Assembly: GCF_022870905.1 (NCBI RefSeq)
Contig: NZ_CP091510.1
Coordinates: forward strand, 2,046,001-2,110,000
Direction: 5' to 3'
DNA from: Neisseria arctica
GTDB lineage: Bacteria; Pseudomonadota; Gammaproteobacteria; Burkholderiales; Neisseriaceae
DNA: 64,000 bases
Positions 28,229 through 36,591 of this stretch are shown piece by piece. Position 1 is the stretch's first letter; each line of letters begins with the position of its first letter. The position numbers were made by a program, and so were the translations under genes. Under the pieces are notes generated by a model. It made no database searches. It was not told the DNA's origin and saw only the letters and a list, made by a program, of their open reading frames with translations.

Positions 28229-30139
28229 TTAGGGTTGTAAAGCCGCAGCCAATTCGGGAGCCATTTTATATACCAAAACCTCCGCCCCTGCTTTCGACAG
28301 ATGGTCCGCATCTATATAGGCCATTTTCTCCCGACTGCCATCTAACGACAACAAACATTTGCGGTACTCATATCCGCCCAACTCGCAAAGATACGCCGAA
28401 GGTGCGATAAAAATAGCCTGGTTAGCCTCGGCAGTATGTTTCAAAGTCTTTTCAAGCTGTGGCAACACGATTGCCCTTGCCAGTAACCGCTCACTGCCGA
28501 CATGCTCGGAAGCACTCCCCAACACTTGGGTATAAGCACGTTCGGCGGATATGTACCAACGCGGTACATTACCAATAACTACCACTTTGGTTTTTGGAGA
28601 AACCTTTCTGATGGCTTGGATGGTTTCTGCCAAATGGGTGCTGATTTCCTGATTATCCGCAGGTGCTTTTTCAAAAAACCAAATACTGTGCAAAATAACC
28701 GCATTGTAACGGTAACGGCCTATATCCGCGATAATTCTACGGTTAATTTTTCCACAGTTTGTCCGATTAGCATCCGCCTGAGGCAAACCCAGCAGAGGCG
28801 GGCAAGCCGATTGGTTTAACTGTGTCAATGCAATATCGTGCCTACGCGCAAAACCTGATAACCCTTGGTAAAGCGAAGCAGCATGGCTGTCCCCCCAAAG
28901 CAAGACATTATTCTTACCCTGCTCATAACATTCGGATTGTTGCTGATCCTGATGATAATCCTGAATCAAACAAATGTTCTGGCGGGTATTTTTACTCCAT
29001 TCGTAATCTATTTTCGGCTCTTTGGCATGAAAATAAAAATGCCCTACCAAACCTGCCGCCAACAGTATAAAACTACCTGCAAAACTCATCTCGAAAATTC
29101 GACGCCGACTAAAATGATCACGCCGCCGGAAAGGCGCTTCGACATAACGCCACGTCAGATAAGCCAAAATCAACGACAAAACCGACAAACCGAGCATGAT
29201 TGGCACGGATTCCAAGTGAAACTCCGACCTTACCCGCGCAAAAGCAAACAAAGGATTATGCCAAAGGTAAGCGCTATAACTGATCAAACCGATTTGTACC
29301 ATCGGTTTGCTGCACAACAACCGTCCGGCCCAAGTTTTCGGTGTGGTAAAAATAATAACCAAAGCGCTGCCCAATACGGGCAATAATGCGCTGAATCCCG
29401 GGAAAGGCATATTGCGGTGATAACCAAAAATAGCCGCCAATATCAGCAGTAAACCCAACAAGCTACCCCATTGGTTTAATGCTTCGCTTTGTCGGCTACG
29501 GTCATACCTTGCAAAATAAAAAGCGATAAAACTACCAGCCAGCAGCTCCCATGCACGAAAAGGCAGCAGGTAAAAAGCTGCCGAAGGGTATTTCTGAACA
29601 GCCCATTGTGCAGAAATCAGGCTGGCTGCGGCAACCGCTACCAGCAAGGGTAACAACCAACGCTGCCCCCGCTTCCATAATAATAACAATAAGATAGGAA
29701 AAAACAGATAGAACTGCTCTTCCACCCCCAAGCTCCAAGTGTGCAGAAGGGGTTTTAACTCTGCGGCGGTTTCAAAATAACCGCTGGTAAACCAAAATAA
29801 AATATTAGAAGAAAAAAGCGATACCGCCGCCCAACTTTGCGCATATGCTTTCAATTCAGACGGCATAAGCCACATCAATGCGAGAGGCAAGGTTGCCAAC
29901 ATCACAAAAAATAAAGCGGGCAAAATACGGCGGAAGCGGCGTTCGTAAAAGTCCACCAGGGAAAAACGCCCTGCCCGAACATCTTCAAGCAAAATAGTGG
30001 TAATCAAATAACCACTGATAACAAAAAATATATCCACCCCGACAAAGCCGCCTTGAAAGGCGGAAAAGCCTGCGTGAAAAAGAATCACCGGTAATACTGC
30101 CAGAGCTCTCAAACCGTCGATTTCACTACGATATTTCAT
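28229..30139 (-). CDS. Acyltransferase-3/SGNH O-acyltransferase (OafA type)
   Basis: Inner-membrane O-acetyltransferase for an extracytoplasmic glycan. The 636-residue protein has an acyltransferase-3 domain of about ten membrane helices (about 1-370). It begins YRSEIDGLRALAVLPVILFH, with catalytic His22, and contains GGFVGVDIFFVISGYLI and HTWSLGVEEQFYL. A periplasmic SGNH domain (about 400-636) follows, with LLWGDSHAASLYQG and the distal Asp-His in YIDADHLSKAGAE. I place the start at 30139 because the longer frame adds 43 residues of no family character. The architecture is that of OafA, OatA and the neisserial pilin-glycan acetylase PglI, so the substrate could be pilin glycan, lipooligosaccharide or peptidoglycan. 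It sits between dusB and fis, and a perfect FNR-type site lies upstream at 30466-30479. Confidence 0.88.
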   Translation of the reverse strand: MKYRSEIDGLRALAVLPVILFHAGFSAFQGGFVGVDIFFVISGYLITTILLEDVRAGRFSLVDFYERRFRRILPALFFVMLATLPLALMWLMPSELKAYAQSWAAVSLFSSNILFWFTSGYFETAAELKPLLHTWSLGVEEQFYLFFPILLLLLWKRGQRWLLPLLVAVAAASLISAQWAVQKYPSAAFYLLPFRAWELLAGSFIAFYFARYDRSRQSEALNQWGSLLGLLLILAAIFGYHRNMPFPGFSALLPVLGSALVIIFTTPKTWAGRLLCSKPMVQIGLISYSAYLWHNPLFAFARVRSEFHLESVPIMLGLSVLSLILAYLTWRYVEAPFRRRDHFSRRRIFEMSFAGSFILLAAGLVGHFYFHAKEPKIDYEWSKNTRQNICLIQDYHQDQQQSECYEQGKNNVLLWGDSHAASLYQGLSGFARRHDIALTQLNQSACPPLLGLPQADANRTNCGKINRRIIADIGRYRYNAVILHSIWFFEKAPADNQEISTHLAETIQAIRKVSPKTKVVVIGNVPRWYISAERAYTQVLGSASEHVGSERLLARAIVLPQLEKTLKHTAEANQAIFIAPSAYLCELGGYEYRKCLLSLDGSREKMAYIDADHLSKAGAEVLVYKMAPELAAALQP

Positions 30140-30475
30140 TTTTTTCCTTCTTATCCGTCTAACTTTTACACATTTTCCCAATACAAACAGATATTTAAAT
30201 GAAACCGTATTGAAGCTTCCCTGAAAATTATTCAAGTCGGAACCGGCCATGAACCGACATTCCTTCAATCAAACAAATTTGAAGAGCAACAATATTATTT
30301 TTTACTTTTCTAAATATTCTGCCGATAAACAGCGGTTACCGTCTTAAATATAATCTGCTTTTCCGTTAATTTTCGTGCTGTTCTTCGCAATTTTATACCA
30401 ATATCATGATCGGTAAAATATTTATCCACACCACGACATAGCTAAAATTTTTTAAATACAAAAGGTTGATATATA
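30140..30475. other. Acyltransferase upstream region
   Basis: A 336-base AT-rich gap between dusB and the acyltransferase gene. It has no DUS and no terminator hairpin after dusB, so read-through is possible. The FNR-type palindrome sits at its right edge. Confidence 0.5.
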
Positions 30476-30480
30476 TCAAC
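30465..30480. promoter_or_regulatory. Perfect FNR-type palindrome at the dusB stop
   Basis: GTTGATATATATCAAC is a perfect 16-base palindrome that contains TTGAT-N4-ATCAA, the FNR consensus. It overlaps the dusB stop codon and lies 326 bases upstream of the acyltransferase ATG. A class II FNR promoter here would start leftward transcription near 30431, toward the acyltransferase and fis. The -10 at the expected place is weak. Confidence 0.55.
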
Positions 30481-31504
30481 GATAACTGCATACCCAAATA
30501 TCAGTTTCATTCGGCAGATTATCTAAGAATGCTGCAACCGCATCATATTGTGCGGCCGCGCTTTCCAAACCATTGATTTCACGCCGAACAACCTCACCCC
30601 CGGGGAGAGAAGCGATATACCAGCCTATATGTTTGCGCGCAATACGCAAACCGGCCTGCTCACCGTAAAAAGCATACATGGCTTGTAAGTGGCTCAATAC
30701 GGTTTGGCTGCACTGTGCCAAAGTTAACGGCGGCGGCAGTCTACCTGTTTCGGCGTAATGTTTCAAATCTCGGAAGATCCAAGGCTGGCCTTGTGCGCCA
30801 CGGCCTATCATCACACCGTCGGCAGCAGTCTGACGCAAAACCGAAGCGGCTTTCTGATGATCGGTAATATCACCGTTCGCCCATACCGGTATACGGCTGC
30901 GGCTTTTCACTTCGGCAATCAATTCGTAACTGGCTTGTCCTTTATACATTTGCGTGCGTGTACGTCCATGAATAGCGAGAGCGGCAATACCTGCATCTTC
31001 GGCAATACGGGCAATGGTAAGAATATTTTTATGTTCGTCATGCCAGCCCAAACGGGTTTTCAAAGTAACTGGAACATCAACGGCACGCACAACTTCATTT
31101 AAGATTTCAGCTACTAAAGGTTCGTTTTGCAGAAGGGCGCTACCTGCCAAAACATTGCATACTTTTTTGGCCGGGCATCCCATATTGATATCAATTACTT
31201 CCGCGCCCATCTCAACGTTATAGCGTGCGGCTTCAGCCAATTGCTGCGGATTACTGCCCGCAATTTGAACAACCCGAACACCCTCCTCACCTCTGTAATC
31301 GCTGCGGCGTAGTGTTTTTCGGGTATTTCTGAGAGAGGGGTCGCTGGTAAGCATCTCTCCGACCACCCAACCTGCACCGAACCCCCGACACAATTGTCGG
31401 AAAGGCTTGTCGGTAATTCCGGCCATCGGCGCCAATGCAATAGGGGTATTAAAGGTATAAGCACCAATCCGCATATTGAAATTCGGGTCAAATAAATCGC
31501 TCAT
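30476..31504 (-). CDS. dusB: tRNA-dihydrouridine synthase DusB
   Basis: FMN- and NADPH-dependent enzyme that reduces uridine in the tRNA D-loop (position 17 in E. coli DusB). The 342-residue protein has the TIM-barrel start IALAPMAGITDKPFR, the catalytic Cys110 in NMGCPAKKV, LAIHGRTRTQMYKG and VMIGRGAQGQPWIFRD, all diagnostic of the DusB branch. I use the ATG at 31504 (MSDLFDPNF), as a TTG six codons upstream is less likely. A later in-frame ATG (MRIGAYTF) aligns with the E. coli start. The gene ends inside a perfect FNR-type palindrome. The usual next gene, fis, is displaced by the acyltransferase. Confidence 0.95.
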   Translation of the reverse strand: MSDLFDPNFNMRIGAYTFNTPIALAPMAGITDKPFRQLCRGFGAGWVVGEMLTSDPSLRNTRKTLRRSDYRGEEGVRVVQIAGSNPQQLAEAARYNVEMGAEVIDINMGCPAKKVCNVLAGSALLQNEPLVAEILNEVVRAVDVPVTLKTRLGWHDEHKNILTIARIAEDAGIAALAIHGRTRTQMYKGQASYELIAEVKSRSRIPVWANGDITDHQKAASVLRQTAADGVMIGRGAQGQPWIFRDLKHYAETGRLPPPLTLAQCSQTVLSHLQAMYAFYGEQAGLRIARKHIGWYIASLPGGEVVRREINGLESAAAQYDAVAAFLDNLPNETDIWVCSYR

Positions 31505-31891
31505 TGTACATTTTTTAAGCAATCATTCCAATAACGATTTTATTTATTAAAATAAAACAATAAACTAACAAATTCCCCCACTGTATTCCGTGTAAAACCG
31601 ACTACGGTTTATTCAACCTATATCCTTACCCGCAAAGAAAAAAAGCAGATTGTCTGAAAACAACCTGCTGAAATTTAAAATCCCACTGATAAAAAACGGA
31701 AGTTCAAATAAATTGACTATAAACTCATTTGCCTTGTTTGATGCCGCCTGAAACGTTGTTCCAGGAAGGTTGGCCGCGTAAATACAAACTTCATTACTTT
31801 AAATGACTTTTTATATCAACTTAAACGACTTTTCTTATTTTGCCATCCTAGAATATTTCAGTTATCAAGGCCAGCCTATATCCGACAATAG
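31505..31891. other. dusB-ycnI intergenic region
   Basis: A 387-base AT-rich region with no gene. It holds a minus-strand terminator-like hairpin at 31644-31669 and the dusB promoter, which I could not place. Confidence 0.45.
31644..31669 (-). terminator. Possible terminator downstream of the YcnI-like gene
   Basis: AGCAG-TTGT pairs with ACAA-CTGCT (9 bp, one internal mismatch) with an A-rich left flank that becomes a U tract on the leftward transcript. It is 220 bases past the stop. Confidence 0.4.
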
Positions 31892-32413
31892 TTAATGGTG
31901 GTGGTGTTCGCCGCCGTGCGGAGCTGCCGTACCAACAGGTAAGTAAGGTGCCGGATAGGCGCCGCTTGGCATATCCCATTTGATTTCTTTATCACCACAA
32001 ATTTGAGTTACCGGAAAAACAAGTTTACCGTTTTGTTTTGGTGCCGCCTCCGACAAATAAGCACTGAACGTAAAAGTATCGAATTCATCATCTGCCAAGC
32101 TGCCGCCATGCCAAACCAATGTCTTGATACCGCTGCTATGCGTCTTTCCACGATAATCGTAACTATGCGTATAAGCACCGTGCTCTTTATCAATACGCCA
32201 TCCCGCTTTGGCTTGAGGCTTAACAGCCAACACACCTTCAGGCATACTGATACGGATTGCGGTTGTTGCCGCACCACCGCATCCATGAGGCACTTTAAAT
32301 ACGGCAGTAAAATTTTGCTTTGGATCGGCCTGCTTAGGTTCGGTAAAACTAATATGTGCAGATGCAAACTGCACGCAGAACCCCGTACAAGCGGCAAAGA
32401 AAAATTTCTTCAT
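31892..32413 (-). CDS. YcnI-like copper protein (DUF1775)
   Basis: A 173-residue exported protein. After the signal peptide (MKKFFFAACTGFCVQFASA) the mature protein starts with His (HISFTEPKQA), the position that ligates Cu(II) in Bacillus YcnI. The family core follows: FKVPHGCGGAATTAIRISMP, KAGWRIDKEHG and WDMPSGAYPAPYLPV. The protein ends in a HHHH tail that could hold more metal. YcnI proteins are periplasmic copper-binding proteins often encoded beside CopC/CopD or PCuAC genes. None of these is nearby. It is transcribed alone, with the nitroreductase's DUS terminator just upstream. Confidence 0.85.
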   Translation of the reverse strand: MKKFFFAACTGFCVQFASAHISFTEPKQADPKQNFTAVFKVPHGCGGAATTAIRISMPEGVLAVKPQAKAGWRIDKEHGAYTHSYDYRGKTHSSGIKTLVWHGGSLADDEFDTFTFSAYLSEAAPKQNGKLVFPVTQICGDKEIKWDMPSGAYPAPYLPVGTAAPHGGEHHHH

Positions 32414-32513
32414 TATCGCTCCCTTATTGCATTGAAAATAATCATAAAAACATCTTTATATTTTAAACAATCCATCTACAAAGAAAATGCGGCAAATTGC
32501 CGCACCGGAAAAC

Positions 32514-32545
32514 AGGCCGTCTGAAAATAAGTTTTCAGACGGCCT
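32514..32545 (-). terminator. DUS hairpin terminator after the nitroreductase gene
   Basis: 14-bp facing arms (32514-32527 and 32532-32545) lie 27 bases past the stop of the leftward gene. Confidence 0.75.
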
Positions 32546-32572
32546 TATATACCATATTTGGTTTTAATAACA

Positions 32573-33178
32573 TCAAATACCAAACACTTTTACCCGCTCA
32601 TTTACCGGTGTGAAACTCTTTTCAGCGGCAGGAGCAGCAATACCGCCAAATACCATCTGTGCCACCAGTTTCCAATCTTTTGGGATTTCCCACTCTCTCG
32701 CCACGGCATCGTCAATCAGCGGATTGTAATGCTGCAGATTGGCACCAATATCGGCGGAAGCCAAAGTCGTCCATACGGCATATTGGTTCATTGCATTTGC
32801 ATGTTCGCCCCACACCGGGAAATTATCGGCATATGAAGGGAACTGCTCTTGTAAACCGCGGATAACCTTTTGGTCTTCAAAAAACAAAACCGTACCTGCA
32901 GCTGCTTTGAACATTGCCATTTTTTGTGCGGTCGGCTCAAAACGTTCGGCCGGTACAACCTCACGCAAAGCGCCTTCGGTCAATTCCCATAACTTTTCAT
33001 GCTCCGCACCGAACAACACCACCATACGGGTAGATTGCGAATTAAACGAAGAAGGCGTATGCAATACCGCATGCTCCACAATATCCGTTACCCCTTGATT
33101 GGTTAACGGTAGATTTTTATTCAAAGCATAAACCGAACGGCGGCTTTCAGCAGCCTGTTGCAAATCTTTGTAAGTCAT
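32573..33178 (-). CDS. Nitroreductase family oxidoreductase
   Basis: A 201-residue FMN-dependent NAD(P)H oxidoreductase of the Frm2/HBN1-like nitroreductase branch. Seen: the N-terminal FMN-phosphate binding RRSVYAL, HTPSSFNSQSTRMVVLFG, and WTTLASADIGANLQHYNP. It reduces nitro or quinone compounds in the cytoplasm; the natural substrate is unknown. It follows doxX on the same strand with a 163-bp gap, and both are divergent from a LysR gene. This suggests a small stress-response unit under that regulator. Confidence 0.88.
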   Translation of the reverse strand: MTYKDLQQAAESRRSVYALNKNLPLTNQGVTDIVEHAVLHTPSSFNSQSTRMVVLFGAEHEKLWELTEGALREVVPAERFEPTAQKMAMFKAAAGTVLFFEDQKVIRGLQEQFPSYADNFPVWGEHANAMNQYAVWTTLASADIGANLQHYNPLIDDAVAREWEIPKDWKLVAQMVFGGIAAPAAEKSFTPVNERVKVFGI

Positions 33179-33341
33179 TTTCCATTTCCTTTATTCCGGT
33201 ATCGCCCATCGGCAACAATTAACCACCGAAAAGCAGTTGTACTGCAAACAATATGATTCAAAACTTAGCCAAACGACAACAAGTACGACAAGTATAAACA
33301 TCTAAAATACAACGGTATTATTACTATTCGGCTTTACTCAA

Positions 33342-33752
33342 TCACACTTTGCCTTCTTGCCGGCGGAATTTATTATCCACTGCCCAAGCGCCACCACCCG
33401 CTGCGGCGATATAGATAAAGATAAAACTGAATAAAGCAGCAGCCTCACCACCGTTAAGCAGTGGCAGTAAAGCATTTCCTCCCGCAGCATGCGCCATAAA
33501 ATAAGCTACCGCCATCTGGCCGGACAACACGAATGCAACCGGACGGGTAAATAAACCGATCAGCAATAATACCCCGCCCACCAGCTCCAAAATGCCCGCA
33601 AAGCCGTATAAGGAAAAAATCTGCAAACCGTCAAACATTTCCACATGCGGCAAGGCAAAAAGTTTGGCCGTGCCGTGCAGCATAAACATATATGCGGCAC
33701 TAATGCGTAAAATCGACAGTAATACGGGTTGGAAGCGGTTTAAAAAATTCAT
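33342..33752 (-). CDS. DoxX family membrane protein
   Basis: A 136-residue inner-membrane protein with four predicted helices. Seen: ISAAYMFMLHGTAKLF, LELVGGVLLLIGLFTRPVAF and FSFIFIYIAAAGGGAWAVD, the DoxX/SURF4-like pattern. DoxX proteins are linked to redox or thiol stress and respiratory functions, but the exact role is unsettled. It reads divergently from the LysR gene across a 112-bp region that contains strong dyads and leads toward the nitroreductase gene. Confidence 0.88.
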   Translation of the reverse strand: MNFLNRFQPVLLSILRISAAYMFMLHGTAKLFALPHVEMFDGLQIFSLYGFAGILELVGGVLLLIGLFTRPVAFVLSGQMAVAYFMAHAAGGNALLPLLNGGEAAALFSFIFIYIAAAGGGAWAVDNKFRRQEGKV

Positions 33753-33788
33753 AATTTATACCCTGATTTAAATAAAAATAGTTATCGA

Positions 33789-33831
33789 ATGCCTGCAGTA
33801 TAGGCATATACCAGCAATCAATATATACTGC
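33789..33831. promoter_or_regulatory. Overlapping dyads in the doxX/lysR divergent promoter
   Basis: ATGCCT (33789-33794) pairs with AGGCAT (33802-33807), and GCAGTATA (33795-33802) with TATACTGC (33824-33831). They overlap in the centre of the 112-bp gap, where a LysR-type regulator would bind to control both itself and doxX. Confidence 0.55.
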
Positions 33832-33864
33832 TTTTATTGAAACATTTTTTCCTAATGAGAAATC

Positions 33865-34770
33865 ATGGATACATTATTCAGCCTGAAAGTTTTCCGGGAA
33901 GTGGTACAAAGCGGCAGCTTTACCCGTGCCGCCGACAAATTAGATATTTCCATCGCCATGGCCAGCAAACATGTCAGCCATTTGGAAAATACCATTCAAG
34001 CCAAACTGCTTCACCGCAACAGCCGCAATCTGCACCTCACCGAAGCCGGCGAAGAATATTACCGCCAATGCAGTTATGCGCTTGAAACCTTGCAATCTGC
34101 CGCCGATAAAGCTGCGGGCGGGGCTGATAAACCGCAGGGATTACTACGCATGACCATGCCGCTTTGGTTTGCTACATCTTATGTAAGCCAGTGGTTTGCC
34201 GAATACCGCCGTCTCTATCCTGAAGTATCACTCGACCTTCATCTGGATAACCGCCGTGTCGATTTGATTGCAGACGGCGTCGATTTAGCCTTGCGCGTAT
34301 CCAACGAACCGCATCCCTCGCTAATCGTCAAACCTTTGGCAAAAATAGAGTTTTTCCTGGTAGCATCACCCGCCTACCTAGATTTGCACGGCACCCCCGA
34401 AACACCTGCCGAAGTACAACGGCACGAAGCCGTATTGCCCAGCTATGTCGATTTGAGCGATGTTGCCATTACCGCCAAAGATGGTAGCCAGGAAACCTTG
34501 ACACTGAAATCATCTATCCTCAGCGACAATACGCTGATGTGCCGCAAACTGATTCAGGCCGGCTGCGGTATCGGTTATCTACCCTTATGGGCCATTGCCG
34601 AAGATTTGCAGCAAGGTTCACTGGTACGCCTGCTGCCTGATTACAGCATGCTGACCACCCAACTTTATGCCGCATACGTTGATAGGGCGTTTCTCAGTGC
34701 CAAAGTCAGAAGTATGATTGACTTTCTCAGCAACAAAATCAATCACTGCCCGATTTCGTTATTACCTTAA
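33865..34770 (+). CDS. LysR family transcriptional regulator
   Basis: A 301-residue regulator with an N-terminal winged helix-turn-helix (about 1-60: TLFSLKVFREVVQSGSFTRA, SHLENTIQAKLLHRNSR, LTEAGEEYY). A periplasmic-binding-like effector domain follows (about 90-295). It lies back to back with doxX and the nitroreductase gene, the classic layout for a LysR protein and its target, so those two are the likely regulon. The effector is unknown. Close relatives by feel are the CrgA/AaeR-type regulators of Neisseria, and CrgA itself controls a nearby reductase gene, but identity with CrgA is not proven here. Confidence 0.9.
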   Translation: MDTLFSLKVFREVVQSGSFTRAADKLDISIAMASKHVSHLENTIQAKLLHRNSRNLHLTEAGEEYYRQCSYALETLQSAADKAAGGADKPQGLLRMTMPLWFATSYVSQWFAEYRRLYPEVSLDLHLDNRRVDLIADGVDLALRVSNEPHPSLIVKPLAKIEFFLVASPAYLDLHGTPETPAEVQRHEAVLPSYVDLSDVAITAKDGSQETLTLKSSILSDNTLMCRKLIQAGCGIGYLPLWAIAEDLQQGSLVRLLPDYSMLTTQLYAAYVDRAFLSAKVRSMIDFLSNKINHCPISLLP

Positions 34771-34786
34771 CAATGGATAAAAAGTA

Positions 34787-34820
34787 ACGAGGCCGTCTGA
34801 AAATATTCAGACGGCCTCGT
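34787..34820. terminator. Bidirectional DUS hairpin between lysR and fumarase
   Basis: Perfect 15-bp arms (34787-34801 and 34806-34820, loop AATA) lie between converging genes. Confidence 0.75.
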
Positions 34821-34848
34821 ATCATGCCAAATACAAACGGCAGCTTAA

Positions 34849-36372
34849 TCAGCTCTCAACCGGAATAATACCGATTTTGGCCTGCCACTCTTTCGGCGCG
34901 ATGGCATGCACGGATTTACCGCTGCTGTCTACGGCTACGGTAACCGGCATATCTTTTACTTCAAATTCATAAATCGCCTCCATACCCAACTCGGGGAACG
35001 CCACCACTTTGGCTTCTTTAATGGCTTTCGCTACCAGATAAGCCGCACCGCCGGTCGCCATCAGGTAAACCGCTTTGTTGTCTGCAATCGCTTCGCAAGC
35101 CGCAGCACCGCGCTCTGATTTGCCAATCATACCCAACAGACCGGTTTGTTCCAGCATTTGACGGGTGAATTTGTCCATGCGGGTAGCGGTCGTTGGCCCG
35201 GCCGGGCCAACCACTTCATCGCGCACGGGATCCACTGGGCCGACGTAGTAAATCAGTTTGTCGGTAAAATCAACCGGCAGTTTTTCGCCTTTGTTGAGCA
35301 TATCGACCATACGTTTATGTGCGGCATCGCGGCCCGTGTAAATTTTACCGTTCAACAGCAGCACATCACCGGTTTTCCATTGGGCGACATCGGCTTTGGT
35401 GAGCTCGTCCACATTCACGCGGATACCGTTATCGGGGCTGTAAGTCAGATCCGGCCAGTCTTCGAGTGAAGGCGGCACCAGCTTGGCCGGACCGGAACCG
35501 TCGAGCTCAAATTCGACATGACGGGTAGCCGCACAGTTCGGAATCATGGCAACCGGCTTAGACGCGGCATGAGTCGGATAATCAAGGATTTTCACATCCA
35601 AAACAGTTGTAAGACCACCCAAACCTTGGGCACCGATACCCAACGCATTTACTTTTTCATACAGCTCCAAACGCAAAGCTTCCACAGTGCTCAGTTCCGC
35701 ACCGGAAGCAGCCTTTTCCTGCAACTCCTGAATATCAATATGGCTCATCAGGGATTCTTTGGCCAACAATGCTGCTTTTTCGGGCGTACCACCGATACCG
35801 ATACCCAAAATACCGGGCGGACACCAGCCCGCACCCATAGTCGGTACAGTTTTCAGTACCCAATCGACAATCGAATCCGAGGGGTTGAGCATAGCCAGTT
35901 TGGATTTGTTTTCAGAGCCGCCGCCTTTGGCCGCACACGTTACTTCGATTTTATCCCCCGCTACGATTTCCATGTGTACGACTGCGGGCGTATTGTCTTT
36001 AGTGTTTTGACGCTTGCCTGCTGGATCGGCCAATACCGAAGCGCGCAATATGTTATCGGGGTTGGTATAGGCGCGGCGCACACCCTCATTCACCATTTCC
36101 TGAACGCTCATTTGGGCATCCCACTGCACGTTCATACCGACTTTTAGGAAAACGGTAGCAATACCGGTATCTTGGCAAATAGGACGGTGGCCTTCGGCAC
36201 ACATGCGGCTGTTTACCAGAATTTGCGCCATAGCATCTTTGGCGGCAGGATTGGCTTCTTTTTCCCAAGCCTTTGTTAAGGCTTTAATATAATCGGCGGG
36301 ATGATAATAGCTGATAAACTGAAATGCATCAGCGATACTTTGGATAAAATCTTCTTGTTTGATGACGGTCAT
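34849..36372 (-). CDS. Fumarate hydratase, class I (4Fe-4S)
   Basis: Iron-sulfur fumarase (FumA/FumB type) that interconverts fumarate and malate in the citric acid cycle. The 507-residue protein has an N-terminal alpha domain (RPICQDTGIATVFLKVG; GGGSENKSKLAMLNPSD; GWCPPGILGIGIGGT) and a C-terminal beta domain (GKIYTGRDAAHKRM; YYVGPVDPVRDEVVGPAGPT). Cys residues in CQDTG, WCPPG and PNCAATRH are candidates for cluster ligands. This class is oxygen-sensitive, unlike class II FumC. Monocistronic, convergent with lysR and divergent from trkA. Confidence 0.95.
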   Translation of the reverse strand: MTVIKQEDFIQSIADAFQFISYYHPADYIKALTKAWEKEANPAAKDAMAQILVNSRMCAEGHRPICQDTGIATVFLKVGMNVQWDAQMSVQEMVNEGVRRAYTNPDNILRASVLADPAGKRQNTKDNTPAVVHMEIVAGDKIEVTCAAKGGGSENKSKLAMLNPSDSIVDWVLKTVPTMGAGWCPPGILGIGIGGTPEKAALLAKESLMSHIDIQELQEKAASGAELSTVEALRLELYEKVNALGIGAQGLGGLTTVLDVKILDYPTHAASKPVAMIPNCAATRHVEFELDGSGPAKLVPPSLEDWPDLTYSPDNGIRVNVDELTKADVAQWKTGDVLLLNGKIYTGRDAAHKRMVDMLNKGEKLPVDFTDKLIYYVGPVDPVRDEVVGPAGPTTATRMDKFTRQMLEQTGLLGMIGKSERGAAACEAIADNKAVYLMATGGAAYLVAKAIKEAKVVAFPELGMEAIYEFEVKDMPVTVAVDSSGKSVHAIAPKEWQAKIGIIPVES

Positions 36373-36591
36373 GTTTGGCTCCTTTGGGTCATGATTGCGG
36401 CACGTTCAGACGGCCTTTATTGCTATAAACAGGGTGTCTGATATTACAACATGTTATTGGAAAGGTGTAGACAAAAGAAATAGTTTTTCCCGATTGGCCT
36501 GATGCAGCATAGATAAACTTGTCAAAAGTTTGATTTCGGCACGGCTGGCATTACAATAAACCATTCTTTTTTGCATGATTGTTTAGATATT

